This document shows, piece by piece, positions 52,888 through 62,272 of a stretch of 64,000 bases of DNA. How positions within the stretch are numbered: the first letter of the stretch is position 1; each line of letters starts with the position of its first letter. Source of the DNA: Ciceribacter sichuanensis (GTDB lineage: Bacteria > Pseudomonadota > Alphaproteobacteria > Rhizobiales > Rhizobiaceae); assembly GCF_024055605.1 (NCBI RefSeq), contig NZ_JAMXLX010000009.1, positions 62,001 to 126,000 on the forward strand. Direction: 5' to 3'. The notes under the pieces are model-generated. The model was not told the origin of the DNA. It did not search any database and saw only the letters and a program-made list of their open reading frames with translations. Position numbers and translations under genes: made by a program.

Positions 52888-53724
52888 TCAGTGCTCCTGC
52901 CGGAAGTTGTCCTGCCAACGCAGCAATGGCGCCGTTGCGGCAAGGAGGAGGCTGTCCGTCAGTTTGCCGGCGATTGCGAAGACGATGATGGAGGCGAGAA
53001 CCTGATCTGGCTTGCCGAGCTGCTGTCCGTCGACGAGCAGATAGCCCAGTCCTTCAGACGCTCCCATGAATTCGGCGGCCACGACGAACATCCAGCCGAG
53101 GCCGAGGCCGGCTCTCAGTGACACGATGTAGGTCGGCAGAACGGCAGGGAGCAGGATGCGCCGGACGAGGGCAAAGCCGGAGAGGCGGAACATGCGCCCG
53201 ACCTCGACGATCTTGCGGTCGACGCTGAGGATTGCGCCGACCACGCCAAGATAGACGGGGAAGAATACGCCGACGGCGATCAGCACCACCTTGGACGTCT
53301 CGAAAATGCCGAACCAGAGGATGAACAGCGGCACCCAGGCGATCGAGGGGATCGCCCGAAGCGCCTGCAAGGTTGGGTCGAGCAGCCTTCGCAGGGTGGC
53401 GAAATAGCCGACGAGCGCGCCTGCCATAGTGGCTGCGGCCGCGCCGACGGCAAAGCCGATCAGCACACGCAGCGTCGTGGCGGCGATATGCCGGTAGAGT
53501 TCACCGGTCTCAGTGAGGAACCATAGCGTCGCGAATGTGCGTGATGGCGGCGGCATGAGACGCGCGTTCAGCCAGCCGGCAGAGGCCGCAAGCTCCCAGA
53601 GAAGCAGGCCAAGGACCGGTACGGCGACAGCGACGGCGAACTTCGACGCGAGCCGCGTCGCAAGTCCGCCGGATAAGGTTGCCGGCGCCGAAGGCTGAAG
53701 CGTTTCTTCTACCGCGTTGGTCAT
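52888..53724 (-). CDS. ABC transporter permease, SsuC/TauC-like
   Basis: A 278-residue inner-membrane permease with about six helices (PVLGLLLWELAASAGWL at the start, TTLRVLIGFAVGAAAATMAG). The cytoplasmic loop GLGLGWMFVVAAEFMGAS near residue 210 and RRLLDPTLQALRAIPSIAWV are typical of nitrate/sulfonate/taurine permeases. It follows the binding-protein gene by 11 bases. The substrate is undetermined; sulfonate-type is favoured by the monooxygenase next door. Confidence 0.9.
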   Translation of the reverse strand: MTNAVEETLQPSAPATLSGGLATRLASKFAVAVAVPVLGLLLWELAASAGWLNARLMPPPSRTFATLWFLTETGELYRHIAATTLRVLIGFAVGAAAATMAGALVGYFATLRRLLDPTLQALRAIPSIAWVPLFILWFGIFETSKVVLIAVGVFFPVYLGVVGAILSVDRKIVEVGRMFRLSGFALVRRILLPAVLPTYIVSLRAGLGLGWMFVVAAEFMGASEGLGYLLVDGQQLGKPDQVLASIIVFAIAGKLTDSLLLAATAPLLRWQDNFRQEH

Positions 53725-53735
53725 CGCTTTCCGCC

Positions 53736-54698
53736 TTACTGGCTGACTGCGAAACGGTCGTCGATCAGCTGCGAGACCACTTGTTCGATCTTGACATCGG
53801 CCGGGAGCACGCCTGCCTGTTGAAGAGCGAGGCCGGCGGCAAGGATCGTCTCGCGCTGCTTCTCGCCGATCTGCGGCTGGGAGAGGTCGGTTCGTTCGAG
53901 TTGCTTGGCGATCACGTTCTCGGGAAGCTTGGTGGCTTCGACGACGGCTGCTTTGAGCGCGGCGGGATCGGCGATGGCCTGGGCGCGGGCGGCTTCATAG
54001 ACGGCGATCACGCGGCTGACGATTTCCGGATGTTCGCTTGCGAAGGTTTCGGTTGTGTTCAGCACGCCCCAGGTGTTGTTTTCCGGCTTGCGGAAGAACA
54101 GCTGCGCGCCGCTTTCCACTTCCGCCGAAGCCATCAGGGGGTCGAGGCCTGCCCAGGCATCCACATCGCCGCGCAGCAGTGCGAGCTTGCCATCGGCGTG
54201 CTGGAGAAGAACGAGGCTGACATCCTTTTCGCTGAGGCCGGCGTCGGCAAGCGCGCGCACGAGGAAGATGTGCGGATCCGTTCCGCGGGTCACGGCGATT
54301 TTCTTGCCCTTCAGGTCCTCGACCTTGGTGATGCCGGTATCGGGGCGGGTGACAAGGGCGGTCCACTCAGGACGGGAATAGACGTAGACGGATTTGACGG
54401 GATTGCCGTTGACGCGCGCGATCAGGGCTGCCGCGCCTGCCGTCGAACCGAAATCGATCGACTGGGCGTTCAGGAATTCCAGAGCCTTGTTGGAGCCGGC
54501 GGACTGTACCCAGGTGACGCTGATGCCGTCCTTCTCGAACTCCTTCTCCAGCAGGCCTTCCTTCTTCAGGAGAACGCTCACGGGGTTGTAGGTGGCCCAG
54601 TCGATGCGGATTTCCTTGAGGTCGGATGCCTGAACGACCTGGAGGCCGAGGGCAAGTGCCGCCGCGAGGCCGAGCACGGTCGTACGGATGAAGCTCAT
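53736..54698 (-). CDS. ABC transporter substrate-binding protein, SsuA/TauA-like
   Basis: A 320-residue periplasmic protein with signal peptide TTVLGLAAALALGLQVVQA before SDLKEIRI. The family core is seen in DWATYNPVSVLLKKEGLLEK, ALEFLNAQSIDFGSTAGAAA, TKVEDLKGKKIAVTRGTDPH and RGDVDAWAGLDPLMA. ATG at 54698 is chosen because GGGGAG precedes it and the signal peptide begins there. As the first gene of the leftward operon, its promoter lies in the 54.7-55.0 kb gap, divergent from the riboswitch operon. Confidence 0.9.
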   Translation of the reverse strand: MSFIRTTVLGLAAALALGLQVVQASDLKEIRIDWATYNPVSVLLKKEGLLEKEFEKDGISVTWVQSAGSNKALEFLNAQSIDFGSTAGAAALIARVNGNPVKSVYVYSRPEWTALVTRPDTGITKVEDLKGKKIAVTRGTDPHIFLVRALADAGLSEKDVSLVLLQHADGKLALLRGDVDAWAGLDPLMASAEVESGAQLFFRKPENNTWGVLNTTETFASEHPEIVSRVIAVYEAARAQAIADPAALKAAVVEATKLPENVIAKQLERTDLSQPQIGEKQRETILAAGLALQQAGVLPADVKIEQVVSQLIDDRFAVSQ

Positions 54699-55004
54699 GT
54701 TGGTCTCCCCAATCTTGATAAATGGCATTTCCGCAAGACTAGGGGGCAATGGGGAGTAGAGGGAGATTAATCAGACTAAATTTGTAGATTTAAAGGGAAT
54801 AAGATTCGGTGCGTTCTGCGTTCGCTGGCACGATGTCTCTCGCGGCGCCAACGGGCGTGCATATTCATATGATATGTTATTACATAACTTTCAATTGACG
54901 AGCGTAACAACATTACATATTCAGCCATGGCAACCTGTGGAGCCAACATGACCGATCCTCCGTCTGCCGTCGCGATGCGATTGTGAAACTGTCCACCTTT
55001 CGGC
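54699..55004. other. Divergent intergenic region
   Basis: This AT-rich gap between the leftward ssuA-like gene and the riboswitch leader is presumed to hold the ssuA-like promoter. No gene is seen. A further TTGACG at 54895 followed 17 bases later by TATTCA is a second possible rightward promoter. Confidence 0.5.
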
Positions 55005-55033
55005 TTGACGCAGGGTCATGCCGCCCCTTATCT
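55005..55033 (+). promoter_or_regulatory. Putative promoter of the cobalamin-controlled transport operon
   Basis: TTGACG (55005-55010) is followed 17 bases later by TTATCT (55028-55033). The start would fall near 55040, right at the first base pair of the aptamer. The -10 match is weak, but the same -35 and spacing occur before the other two riboswitches. Confidence 0.5.
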
Positions 55034-55040
55034 GAGGGCC

Positions 55041-55246
55041 GACGGTTCCCCGAGCCTAAAGCAAGGGGATTAATAGGGAACACGGTGCGGAGGACCCAAA
55101 CAGGGACCAAGACCGTGGCTGCCCCCGCAACTGTAAGCGGATTGCCGTCCATCCCCGTGACGCCGAAGGGCGTCATGCCACTGTGCCGTAAGGGCGCGGG
55201 AAGGCAGATGGACGACAGATATCCGTAAGCCAGGAGACCTGCCGTC
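55041..55246 (+). ncRNA. Cobalamin riboswitch 1 (transport operon leader)
   Basis: P1 arms GACGG (55041-55045) and CCGTC (55242-55246) close a domain with GGGAACACGGTGCGG, the highly conserved GCTGCCCCCGCAACTGTAAG (55119-55138) and GCCACTG (L5). GGGAAGG follows, and the B12 box GCCAGGAGACCTGCC is at 55229-55243. All core elements of the class are present. It precedes a Btu/Fec-type ABC operon by 205 bases. Downstream elements are CACGGGCGGGGAAGCCCGG (55263-55281) and a perfect hairpin at 55370. Binding of adenosylcobalamin is expected to turn expression off. Confidence 0.95.
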
Positions 55247-55369
55247 AAAATCGATCCATCGTCACGGGCGGGGAAGCCCGGAACAGGAGCATGTCATGTT
55301 CATGTCTGTCGCTCATTTGCGTTTCGACGCTTCGCACTCCCCGTATTCCGACGATCGTTTGACCGACCG

Positions 55370-55388
55370 GAATGCCCACCGGGCATTC
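55370..55388 (+). other. Hairpin in leader between riboswitch 1 and the binding-protein gene
   Basis: GAATGCCC and GGGCATTC form a perfect 8-bp stem with an ACC loop and no following T tract, 63 bases before the ATG. It may belong to the expression platform. Apart from this, 55282-55450 shows no gene. Confidence 0.45.
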
Positions 55389-55450
55389 TGATCTCATCGC
55401 CGTCTCGCACTCACATCCCGGGCCGGCACTCACATCTTTTTCGGGGAATT

Positions 55451-56488
55451 ATGATGAAGACCATTTTCAAGCGGCCGATGCGCGCGGGCCTTTGCGCCCT
55501 GTCCTTGCTCGCTTCCGGCTTTTTCCACAATGCCATGGCTGCGGGAACCAGCTATCCGCTGACGCTCGAGAACTGCGGCCGCCAGGTCACTTTCGAGAAG
55601 GCACCCTCGCGGACAGTTTCCATCGGCCAGAGCAGCACCGAGATCCTGTATCTCCTCGGCCTTGCGGACAAGGTGGTCGGCACCGCTGTCTGGATCGGTC
55701 CGGTGCTCGAAGGCTATGAAAGCGCGAACGCCAAGGTAGAACGGCTGGCCGACAACGATCCGAGCTTCGAAAGCGTCGTTGCGAAGAAGCCGGACCTCGT
55801 CACTGCTCAGTTCCAGTGGCACGTCGGTCCCGAGGGTATCGTCGCAACGCCGCAGCAATTCGAGGAACTGGGCATTCCGGTCTATACCTCGCCGGCCGAT
55901 TGCATCGGCAAGGACAATTCCGGCGGTGGCGACGGCGTGCGCAACGCGGTCTTCACCATGGACCTGATCTATCAGGAAGTGCGCGACCTCGCGAAGATCT
56001 TCGATGTCGAGGCAAAGGGCGAGGAGGTCGTGGCCGACCTGAAGAAGCGCGAGGAGGCCGCCCGCGCGAAGATCGCCTCGGCACAGGGCAAGCTCTCCGC
56101 CGTTTTCTGGTTCTCCAGCGCCGAATTGGACGTCGATCCCTATGTTGCCGGCAAGAAGGGCGCTCCCGCCTACATCATGTCCGCACTTGGTATCAGCAAC
56201 ATTATCGAGAGCGATGAGGAGTGGCCGACGGTCGGCTGGGAAACCATCGCCAAGGCCAACCCGACGATGATCGTTGCGGGCAGGATGGACCGTCGCCGCT
56301 TCCCGGCTGATGACGTGGCCGTCAAGCATGAGTTCCTGAAGGCGGATCCGGTCGCAAGCCTGATGCCGGCGGTGAAGAACGGGCATGTCTTCGACATGGA
56401 TGCACAGGCTATGAACCCGACGATCCGCACGATCGAGGGTATCGAGACGCTTGCCGACGCCATCGAAGCTGCCGGTCTGAGCAAGTGA
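55451..56488 (+). CDS. ABC transporter substrate-binding protein, BtuF/FecB type
   Basis: A 345-residue periplasmic binding protein of the vitamin B12/iron-siderophore class. The signal peptide runs to about residue 30 (LSLLASGFFHNAMAA). A helical-backbone class-III fold is seen in SRTVSIGQSSTEILYLLGLA and PSFESVVAKKPDLVTAQ, then DRRRFPADDVAVKHEFLKAD. Two cysteines (ENCGRQ and PADCIG) may pair. Two ATGs at 55451 and 55454 are available; the latter fits GGGGA better. Control by a cobalamin riboswitch makes a corrinoid the likeliest cargo, though cobalt chelates or siderophores are possible. The stop overlaps the permease start. Confidence 0.88.
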   Translation: MMKTIFKRPMRAGLCALSLLASGFFHNAMAAGTSYPLTLENCGRQVTFEKAPSRTVSIGQSSTEILYLLGLADKVVGTAVWIGPVLEGYESANAKVERLADNDPSFESVVAKKPDLVTAQFQWHVGPEGIVATPQQFEELGIPVYTSPADCIGKDNSGGGDGVRNAVFTMDLIYQEVRDLAKIFDVEAKGEEVVADLKKREEAARAKIASAQGKLSAVFWFSSAELDVDPYVAGKKGAPAYIMSALGISNIIESDEEWPTVGWETIAKANPTMIVAGRMDRRRFPADDVAVKHEFLKADPVASLMPAVKNGHVFDMDAQAMNPTIRTIEGIETLADAIEAAGLSK

Positions 56489-57509
56489 CATCCGCAGTCA
56501 CACGCTTCGGACGAACGGGCGTGGCTCTTGCCGCGCTCGTCATCCTGCTTGCCGCGCTCTGGCTAGGCGCGGCAATCGGGGAGACGGCAATTCCGCTCGA
56601 TACAGTGGCGAAAACCGTGGCCAACCGGTTGTGGGGTGCGGGCTATCCGCTGGAACCGATCGATGAGGGCATCGTCTGGAGCTATCGTCTCAGCCGGGCC
56701 GTCGTCGCGGCCTGTTGTGGTGCGGCGCTGTCGCTGTCCGGCGTCGTGCTGCAATCGTTGCTGCGCAATTGTCTCGCCGATCCTTATCTTCTCGGCATTT
56801 CGGCCGGCGCTTCGACCGGTGCCGTCAGCGTTGCGATCCTGGGTGTCGGGGCGGGCTTTCTGACCCTTCCGATGGGTGCTTTCGCCGGCGCGCTCGTTGC
56901 CTTTGCGCTCGTCAGTCTGCTGGCGATGAAGGCGGGCCGTGGAACGGCTGCCATCATTCTCGCAGGGGTGGCCGGATCGCAGCTCTTCAACGCACTGACC
57001 TCTTTCATCGTCACCAAGGCGGCGACCGCCGAACAGGCGCGGGGCATCATGTTCTGGCTGCTTGGCAATCTCTCCGGCGTGCGCTGGCCTGATGCATGGC
57101 TTGCCATTCCCGCGACGCTTGCCGGTTTCGTCGTCTGTCTCTGGCATGCGCGTGCGCTTGACGCCTTTACCTTCGGAGCGGAATCCGCAGCATCTCTCGG
57201 CATTTCGGTCCGTCGCACCCATTTCACGCTTGTCGGCGTCTCTGCGATGATGACAGCCGTCATGGTGTCCATCGTCGGTTCGATCGGCTTCGTCGGTCTC
57301 GTCATCCCGCATGCGGCGCGTATGATGGTCGGAGTTCGCCATGGCGTGCTTCTGCCTGCGGCCGCGCTGATCGGCGCGGTGTTTATGATCGGTGCGGACA
57401 TACTTTCGCGTATCCTGATCACCGGGCAGGTCCTGCCCATCGGCGTCATCACGGCGCTGGTCGGAGCGCCGGCCTTCGCCTTCATTCTGGGGCAGAAGAG
57501 GGGGCGTGC

Positions 57510-57513
<4 letters not shown>
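56485..57513 (+). CDS. ABC transporter permease, BtuC/FecCD type
   Basis: A 342-residue inner-membrane permease with about ten helices. Family features are SYRLSRAVVAACCGAALSLS near residue 55, then LADPYLLGISAGASTG near residue 95, AIILAGVAGSQLFNALTSFI near residue 155, and SIVGSIGFVGLVIPHAARM near residue 265. It starts with GTG in a GTGA overlap with the binding-protein gene and ends in an ATGA overlap with the ATPase gene, so the operon is fully coupled. Confidence 0.93.
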
Positions 57514-58291
<778 letters not shown>

Positions 58292-58295
<4 letters not shown>

Positions 58296-58735
58296 AGACA
58301 TATTTCCTCGTTCTGGCGGCTTTTATCGCCTTTGCCGCTCCGGCCTTTGCCGAGACCTTCGAGGTGAAGATGATGAACCGCGGAGAGAAGGGTTCTATGG
58401 TGTTCGAACCGGATTTCCTGCATGTCCAGCCGGGCGACAGGGTGAAATTCATCGCGACCAACAAGAGCCACAACGTCGCGACCATCGACGGGATGTTGCC
58501 GGAGGGCTATCCGGGTTTCAAGGGCAAGATCAATGAAGAGATCGAGGTCGGCTTCGACCAGCCGGGCTTCTACGGTATCAAGTGCTCGCCGCATTTCGGC
58601 ATGGGCATGGTGATGCTGATCAAGGTCGGTGAGGCCGAGCTGCCGGAACAATATCGCCAGATCGATATCCCGGCGCGGGCCAGACCGCGCATGCAAACCC
58701 TGTTCGACAGTGCGACTGGCAAGACCTCGCCATGA
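58292..58735 (+). CDS. Pseudoazurin (type 1 blue copper protein)
   Basis: A 147-residue precursor. The signal peptide MKTYFLVLAAFIAFAAPAFA precedes ETFEVKMMNRGEKG. Copper ligands are the histidine in ATNKSHNVAT and the cysteine, histidine and methionine in YGIKCSPHFGMGM, the complete set of a type 1 site. Pseudoazurins usually carry electrons to copper nitrite reductase or nitrous oxide reductase in the periplasm. Here the gene is inside a cobalamin-riboswitch-controlled transport operon, overlapping the ATPase and methyltransferase genes by four bases each, and no denitrification gene is in view. Its role with this transporter is unknown. Confidence 0.93.
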
Positions 58736-59514
58736 GCCGGCAGCCTTCGAACCATCACCTCAAGGAAGACATCCGCGATTACTGGTCGAAGCGCTCGGAA
58801 ACCTTCGACCTTGCCTTCGGGCACCGCATTCCACCCGGTCCCGAACTCAATGCCTGGGCGAATGCGGTCCGCCAGCGTCTCGGCTCTGAACCGCTGAAGG
58901 TGCTGGAACTGGCGTCCGGTACGGGCGAGGTGACGAACGTCCTGCTTTCGCTCGGCCACGATGTCACGGGGCTTGATTTTTCCGAGGCCATGATCGATGT
59001 CGCCCGCCGCAAGCATGCGGACAGGTCGGGGGTGTGTTTCATCCTTGCCGATGCGGAACAGACCATGGAGCCGGACGGAACCTATGATGCGGTCGTTTGT
59101 CGTCACCTCGTCTGGGCGCTTACGGAACCGCAGCAGGCCTTTGCGGAGTGGTTCCGGGTTTTGAAGCCGGGCGGAAGGCTGTTGATCTTCGACGGTAACT
59201 GGGCGGCGCCGACGCCTCTGGGGCGGATCGTTTCCCGCGCGATAGAGCTGATCGACCGCATTGTCGGCGTCGATCCGTATTATGACGGAGCTATGAGCGA
59301 CAGGCATGCGGACATCATGCGGCGATTGCCATTTGGCGAAGGGCTCACCGTGGAGCGTCTTAAGCCGCTTCTCGATGCAGCCGGTTTCAAGGCTGTCGAG
59401 ATCGGGTCCCACACTCCGATCGCGGCGGCGCAACGGCAGACCGCCGATCTCAGAAACAGGCTGAGAACCTTGCTCTACCGGCGTTTCATCCTCTCCTGCA
59501 AACGTCCTGAATAG
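58732..59514 (+). CDS. Class I SAM-dependent methyltransferase
   Basis: A 260-residue cytoplasmic methyltransferase. The SAM motif is VLELASGTGEVTNVLLSLGH near residue 55, followed by VTGLDFSEAMIDVARRK, ADAEQTMEPDGTYDAVVCRH and FRVLKPGGRLLIFDGNW. It begins DIRDYWSKRSETFD, as in many small-molecule methyltransferases. The acceptor is not predictable. The ATGA overlap with the pseudoazurin gene makes it the fifth gene of the cobalamin-controlled operon. It could modify an imported corrinoid or other ligand, or serve a different purpose. Confidence 0.85.
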   Translation: MSRQPSNHHLKEDIRDYWSKRSETFDLAFGHRIPPGPELNAWANAVRQRLGSEPLKVLELASGTGEVTNVLLSLGHDVTGLDFSEAMIDVARRKHADRSGVCFILADAEQTMEPDGTYDAVVCRHLVWALTEPQQAFAEWFRVLKPGGRLLIFDGNWAAPTPLGRIVSRAIELIDRIVGVDPYYDGAMSDRHADIMRRLPFGEGLTVERLKPLLDAAGFKAVEIGSHTPIAAAQRQTADLRNRLRTLLYRRFILSCKRPE

Positions 59515-59568
59515 GACGCGTAACGCTCCTTCGCGTCGCGGTTGGATGCATGCAGGTCTAGATCCTTC

Positions 59569-59588
59569 ATATAAAGATATCTTTATAT
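59569..59588. promoter_or_regulatory. 20-bp perfect palindrome at the metE promoter
   Basis: ATATAAAGATATCTTTATAT is an exact palindrome ending four bases before the -35 TTGACG of metE. It resembles sites used by ArsR-type methionine-cycle regulators such as SahR in Proteobacteria, from memory. Any match to that factor needs checking. Confidence 0.6.
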
Positions 59589-59591
59589 CCC

Positions 59592-59620
59592 TTGACGAGG
59601 GCTACCCGGTCCGTCATGGT
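59592..59620 (+). promoter_or_regulatory. Putative promoter of metE
   Basis: TTGACG (59592-59597) is followed at 17 bases by CATGGT, a poor -10. Its distance to the aptamer (37 bases) agrees with the other two riboswitch leaders, so the element is more credible than its -10 match suggests. Confidence 0.4.
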
Positions 59621-59628
59621 GAAGTCAT

Positions 59629-59810
59629 CGTGGTTCTGCGGATCGGATGGTCCGGAGCTAAGAGGGAATACGGTGAAGGTGCTTTTTGCACCCATGCCGA
59701 AGCTGCCCCCGCAACTGTAGGCGGTGAGCTTGCATCCATTATGTCACTGAGGAAGACGCCTCGGGAAGACGGATGCCGGCTGTGACCCGCAAGCCAGGAG
59801 ACCTGCCGCG
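59629..59810 (+). ncRNA. Cobalamin riboswitch 2 (metE leader)
   Basis: P1 arms CGTGG (59629-59633) and CCGCG (59806-59810) enclose AGGGAATACGGTGAAGG, the core GCTGCCCCCGCAACTGTAGG (59702-59721), GTCACTGAGG (L5 region), GGGAAGAC and the B12 box GCCAGGAGACCTGCC at 59793-59807. Downstream lies CACGGGCGGGGTGTCCCGG (59823-59841). It precedes metE by 117 bases. Repression of B12-independent methionine synthase by cobalamin is well established in other bacteria. Confidence 0.95.
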
Positions 59811-59926
59811 ATAGATAACGTCCACGGGCGGGGTGTCCCGGTGTGCCGCTTTTGCGAACGGCGCATTCGCGTGCCTGTCGCATCGCGCTCGCCAATGCCT
59901 TGCCCACAACCTTCGGGGTCAAGGAA

Positions 59927-62272
59927 ATGAGCATCAAGACTGCAAATCTCGGATTTCCCAGAATCGGCAAGCATCGTGAACTGAAGTTCGCGCTGGAAGC
60001 CTATTGGTCGGGAAAGAGCGACGCGCAAACCCTGCTGGAAACGGCTGGAACGCTTCGGGCGAAACACTGGAAACTCCAGCAGGAAAAGGGGATCGACGCG
60101 ATCCCTTCGAACGATTTTTCCTTCTACGATCATGTTCTGGACACTGCCGTCATGGTCGGCGCCATTCCGGATGGCTATGGCTGGTCCGGCGGTAATGTCA
60201 GTCTCGACACCTATTTTGCGCTGGCGCGGGGTTCGCAGGGTGAGGCAGCATGCGGTTGCGGCGGCACTCATGGCGAGCCGCGGGCCGCGCTGGAAATGAC
60301 CAAGTGGTTCGATACGAACTACCATTATCTGGTGCCGGAATTCAGTGCCGGGCAGGGTTTCATCCTGACGGGAAACCGCCCGCTCGAGGTTTTCCTTGAA
60401 GCCCGGGCCATCGGCATTCACACCCGGCCGGTAATCCTTGGACCGGTGACATTCCTGAAGCTCGGCAAGGCACGGGACGGTTCCGATCCCGTTGATCTGC
60501 TCGACAGGCTGCTGCCGGTCTATCGCAAGATCCTTGTCGAGTTGCAGGAGGCCGGGGCCGACTGGGTGCAGATCGACGAACCCTGCCTCGCACTCGACCT
60601 GACGGCCAAGGAGCGGGACAGTCTTGTGCGGACTTACAACGCCTTCGCCGAGGCGGTGCCGGGGCTCTCCATTCTGGTCGCCAGCTATTACGGACCGCTC
60701 GGGGACAATCGCGATACCGCATTGTCGCTTCCCGTTGCCGGCCTGCATCTGGATGGCATTCGCGGGGGTGAGGAACTCGCGGCAATTGCCGGGGATGCGC
60801 CGGCTGGCCTCCTCCTTTCCCTCGGGCTGATCGACGGCCGCAATATATGGCGGGCCGATCTCGAAGAGGTGGTGCAGCGCATCGAACCGCTGGTTGCCGG
60901 GCGCGCGCCCGATCTTCTGCAGATCGCGCCATCCTGCTCGCTGCTTCATCTGCCCTTCGATCTCTCGGACGAAACCGCGCTCGATCTCGAATTGCGCGCT
61001 TCGCTCGCTTTTGCTTCGGAAAAGCTGGATGAGCTTGCGGTTCTGAAAGAGGCGCTTTCCGGAAACCGGCCAGCCGTCGAGGCAAAGATAGCTGCGTCGA
61101 GCCGGATCGCGCGGACGCGGCGGACCTCGCGCAAGGTTCATGACCCGCTGGTCAAGGGACGGCTGCTTGCTGTTTCGCGTGACATGATGCAACGGGCGCG
61201 TCCATACTCCGCTCGCCGTACCGTGCAGCAGCACCATCTGCATCTGCCGGTCCTGCCAACCACCACCATCGGTTCGTTCCCGCAGACGACGGAGGTCCGG
61301 CGGGCGCGCTCCGCCCACCTCAAGGGTCAGCTTTCCTATATCGACTACAAGGCCTTCCTTGAGCGCGAGACGGAAAGCGCGATCCGCTGGCAGGAGGATG
61401 CCGGCATCGACGTGCTCGTGCACGGCGAGTTCGAGCGTAACGACATGGTCCAGTATTTTGCCGAGCAGATGGACGGTTATGCCTTCACCAGGAACGGCTG
61501 GGTCCAGAGCTACGGTTCCCGTTGCGTCCGTCCTCCTGTCATCTATGGAGACGTCTCGCGGCCGCGCCCCATGACGGTCGATTGGGCGATGTTTGCGCAG
61601 TCGAAAACGTCGAAGCCGATGAAGGGCATGCTGACGGGGCCGGTGACCATGCTGCAATGGTCCTTCGTGCGGGACGATATTCCGCGTGATGTCGTGTGCC
61701 GTCAGATTGCGCTCGCTATCCGCGACGAAGTGCAGGATCTGGAAAAGGCGGGTATCGCGATCATCCAGATCGACGAGCCGGCGCTTCGCGAGGGCTTGCC
61801 GCTACGGCGCAGGGACTGGCAGGCCTATCTCGGCTGGGCCACGGAGAGCTTCCGCCTTTCCGCCTCGGGCGTGGCCGACCGCACTCAGATCCACACACAT
61901 ATGTGCTATTCCGAGTTCAACGACATCATGGACGCCATCATCGCGATGGATGCCGACGTGATCTCGATCGAGACATCGCGCTCCAAAATGGAGCTTCTCG
62001 ATGTCTTCGCGGACAAGCGCTATCCGAACGAGATCGGCCCCGGTGTCTATGACATCCATTCTCCGCGCGTGCCGACGGTGGAGGAAATCGTCGAACTGAT
62101 CGAGGCCGCATCCGATCGCCTCGACCCTTCCCAGCTCTGGATCAATCCCGATTGTGGCCTGAAGACGCGCCGCTGGGAGGAGGTGAAGCCGGCGCTTGCC
62201 AACATGGTGCAGGCGGCGCGGCAGCTTCGCCTGCGGTTTGCCGAAAGCGACGGCTGGAGGGTGATCGCATGA
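59927..62272 (+). CDS. metE: Cobalamin-independent methionine synthase
   Basis: A 781-residue MetE, which transfers the methyl group of methyltetrahydropteroyl-triglutamate to homocysteine using zinc. The start is the family sequence LGFPRIGKHRELKFALEAYW. The catalytic C-terminal barrel has TTIGSFPQT near residue 475, HGEFERNDMVQYF, and TGPVTMLQWSF. Zinc ligands are in IHTHMCYSEF and WINPDCGLKTR. The ATG at 59927 fits the family start, and AAGGA adjoins it closely; upstream in-frame codons lie in the leader. Riboswitch 2 controls it. Its stop overlaps the thioesterase start by ATGA. Confidence 0.97.
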   Translation: MSIKTANLGFPRIGKHRELKFALEAYWSGKSDAQTLLETAGTLRAKHWKLQQEKGIDAIPSNDFSFYDHVLDTAVMVGAIPDGYGWSGGNVSLDTYFALARGSQGEAACGCGGTHGEPRAALEMTKWFDTNYHYLVPEFSAGQGFILTGNRPLEVFLEARAIGIHTRPVILGPVTFLKLGKARDGSDPVDLLDRLLPVYRKILVELQEAGADWVQIDEPCLALDLTAKERDSLVRTYNAFAEAVPGLSILVASYYGPLGDNRDTALSLPVAGLHLDGIRGGEELAAIAGDAPAGLLLSLGLIDGRNIWRADLEEVVQRIEPLVAGRAPDLLQIAPSCSLLHLPFDLSDETALDLELRASLAFASEKLDELAVLKEALSGNRPAVEAKIAASSRIARTRRTSRKVHDPLVKGRLLAVSRDMMQRARPYSARRTVQQHHLHLPVLPTTTIGSFPQTTEVRRARSAHLKGQLSYIDYKAFLERETESAIRWQEDAGIDVLVHGEFERNDMVQYFAEQMDGYAFTRNGWVQSYGSRCVRPPVIYGDVSRPRPMTVDWAMFAQSKTSKPMKGMLTGPVTMLQWSFVRDDIPRDVVCRQIALAIRDEVQDLEKAGIAIIQIDEPALREGLPLRRRDWQAYLGWATESFRLSASGVADRTQIHTHMCYSEFNDIMDAIIAMDADVISIETSRSKMELLDVFADKRYPNEIGPGVYDIHSPRVPTVEEIVELIEAASDRLDPSQLWINPDCGLKTRRWEEVKPALANMVQAARQLRLRFAESDGWRVIA

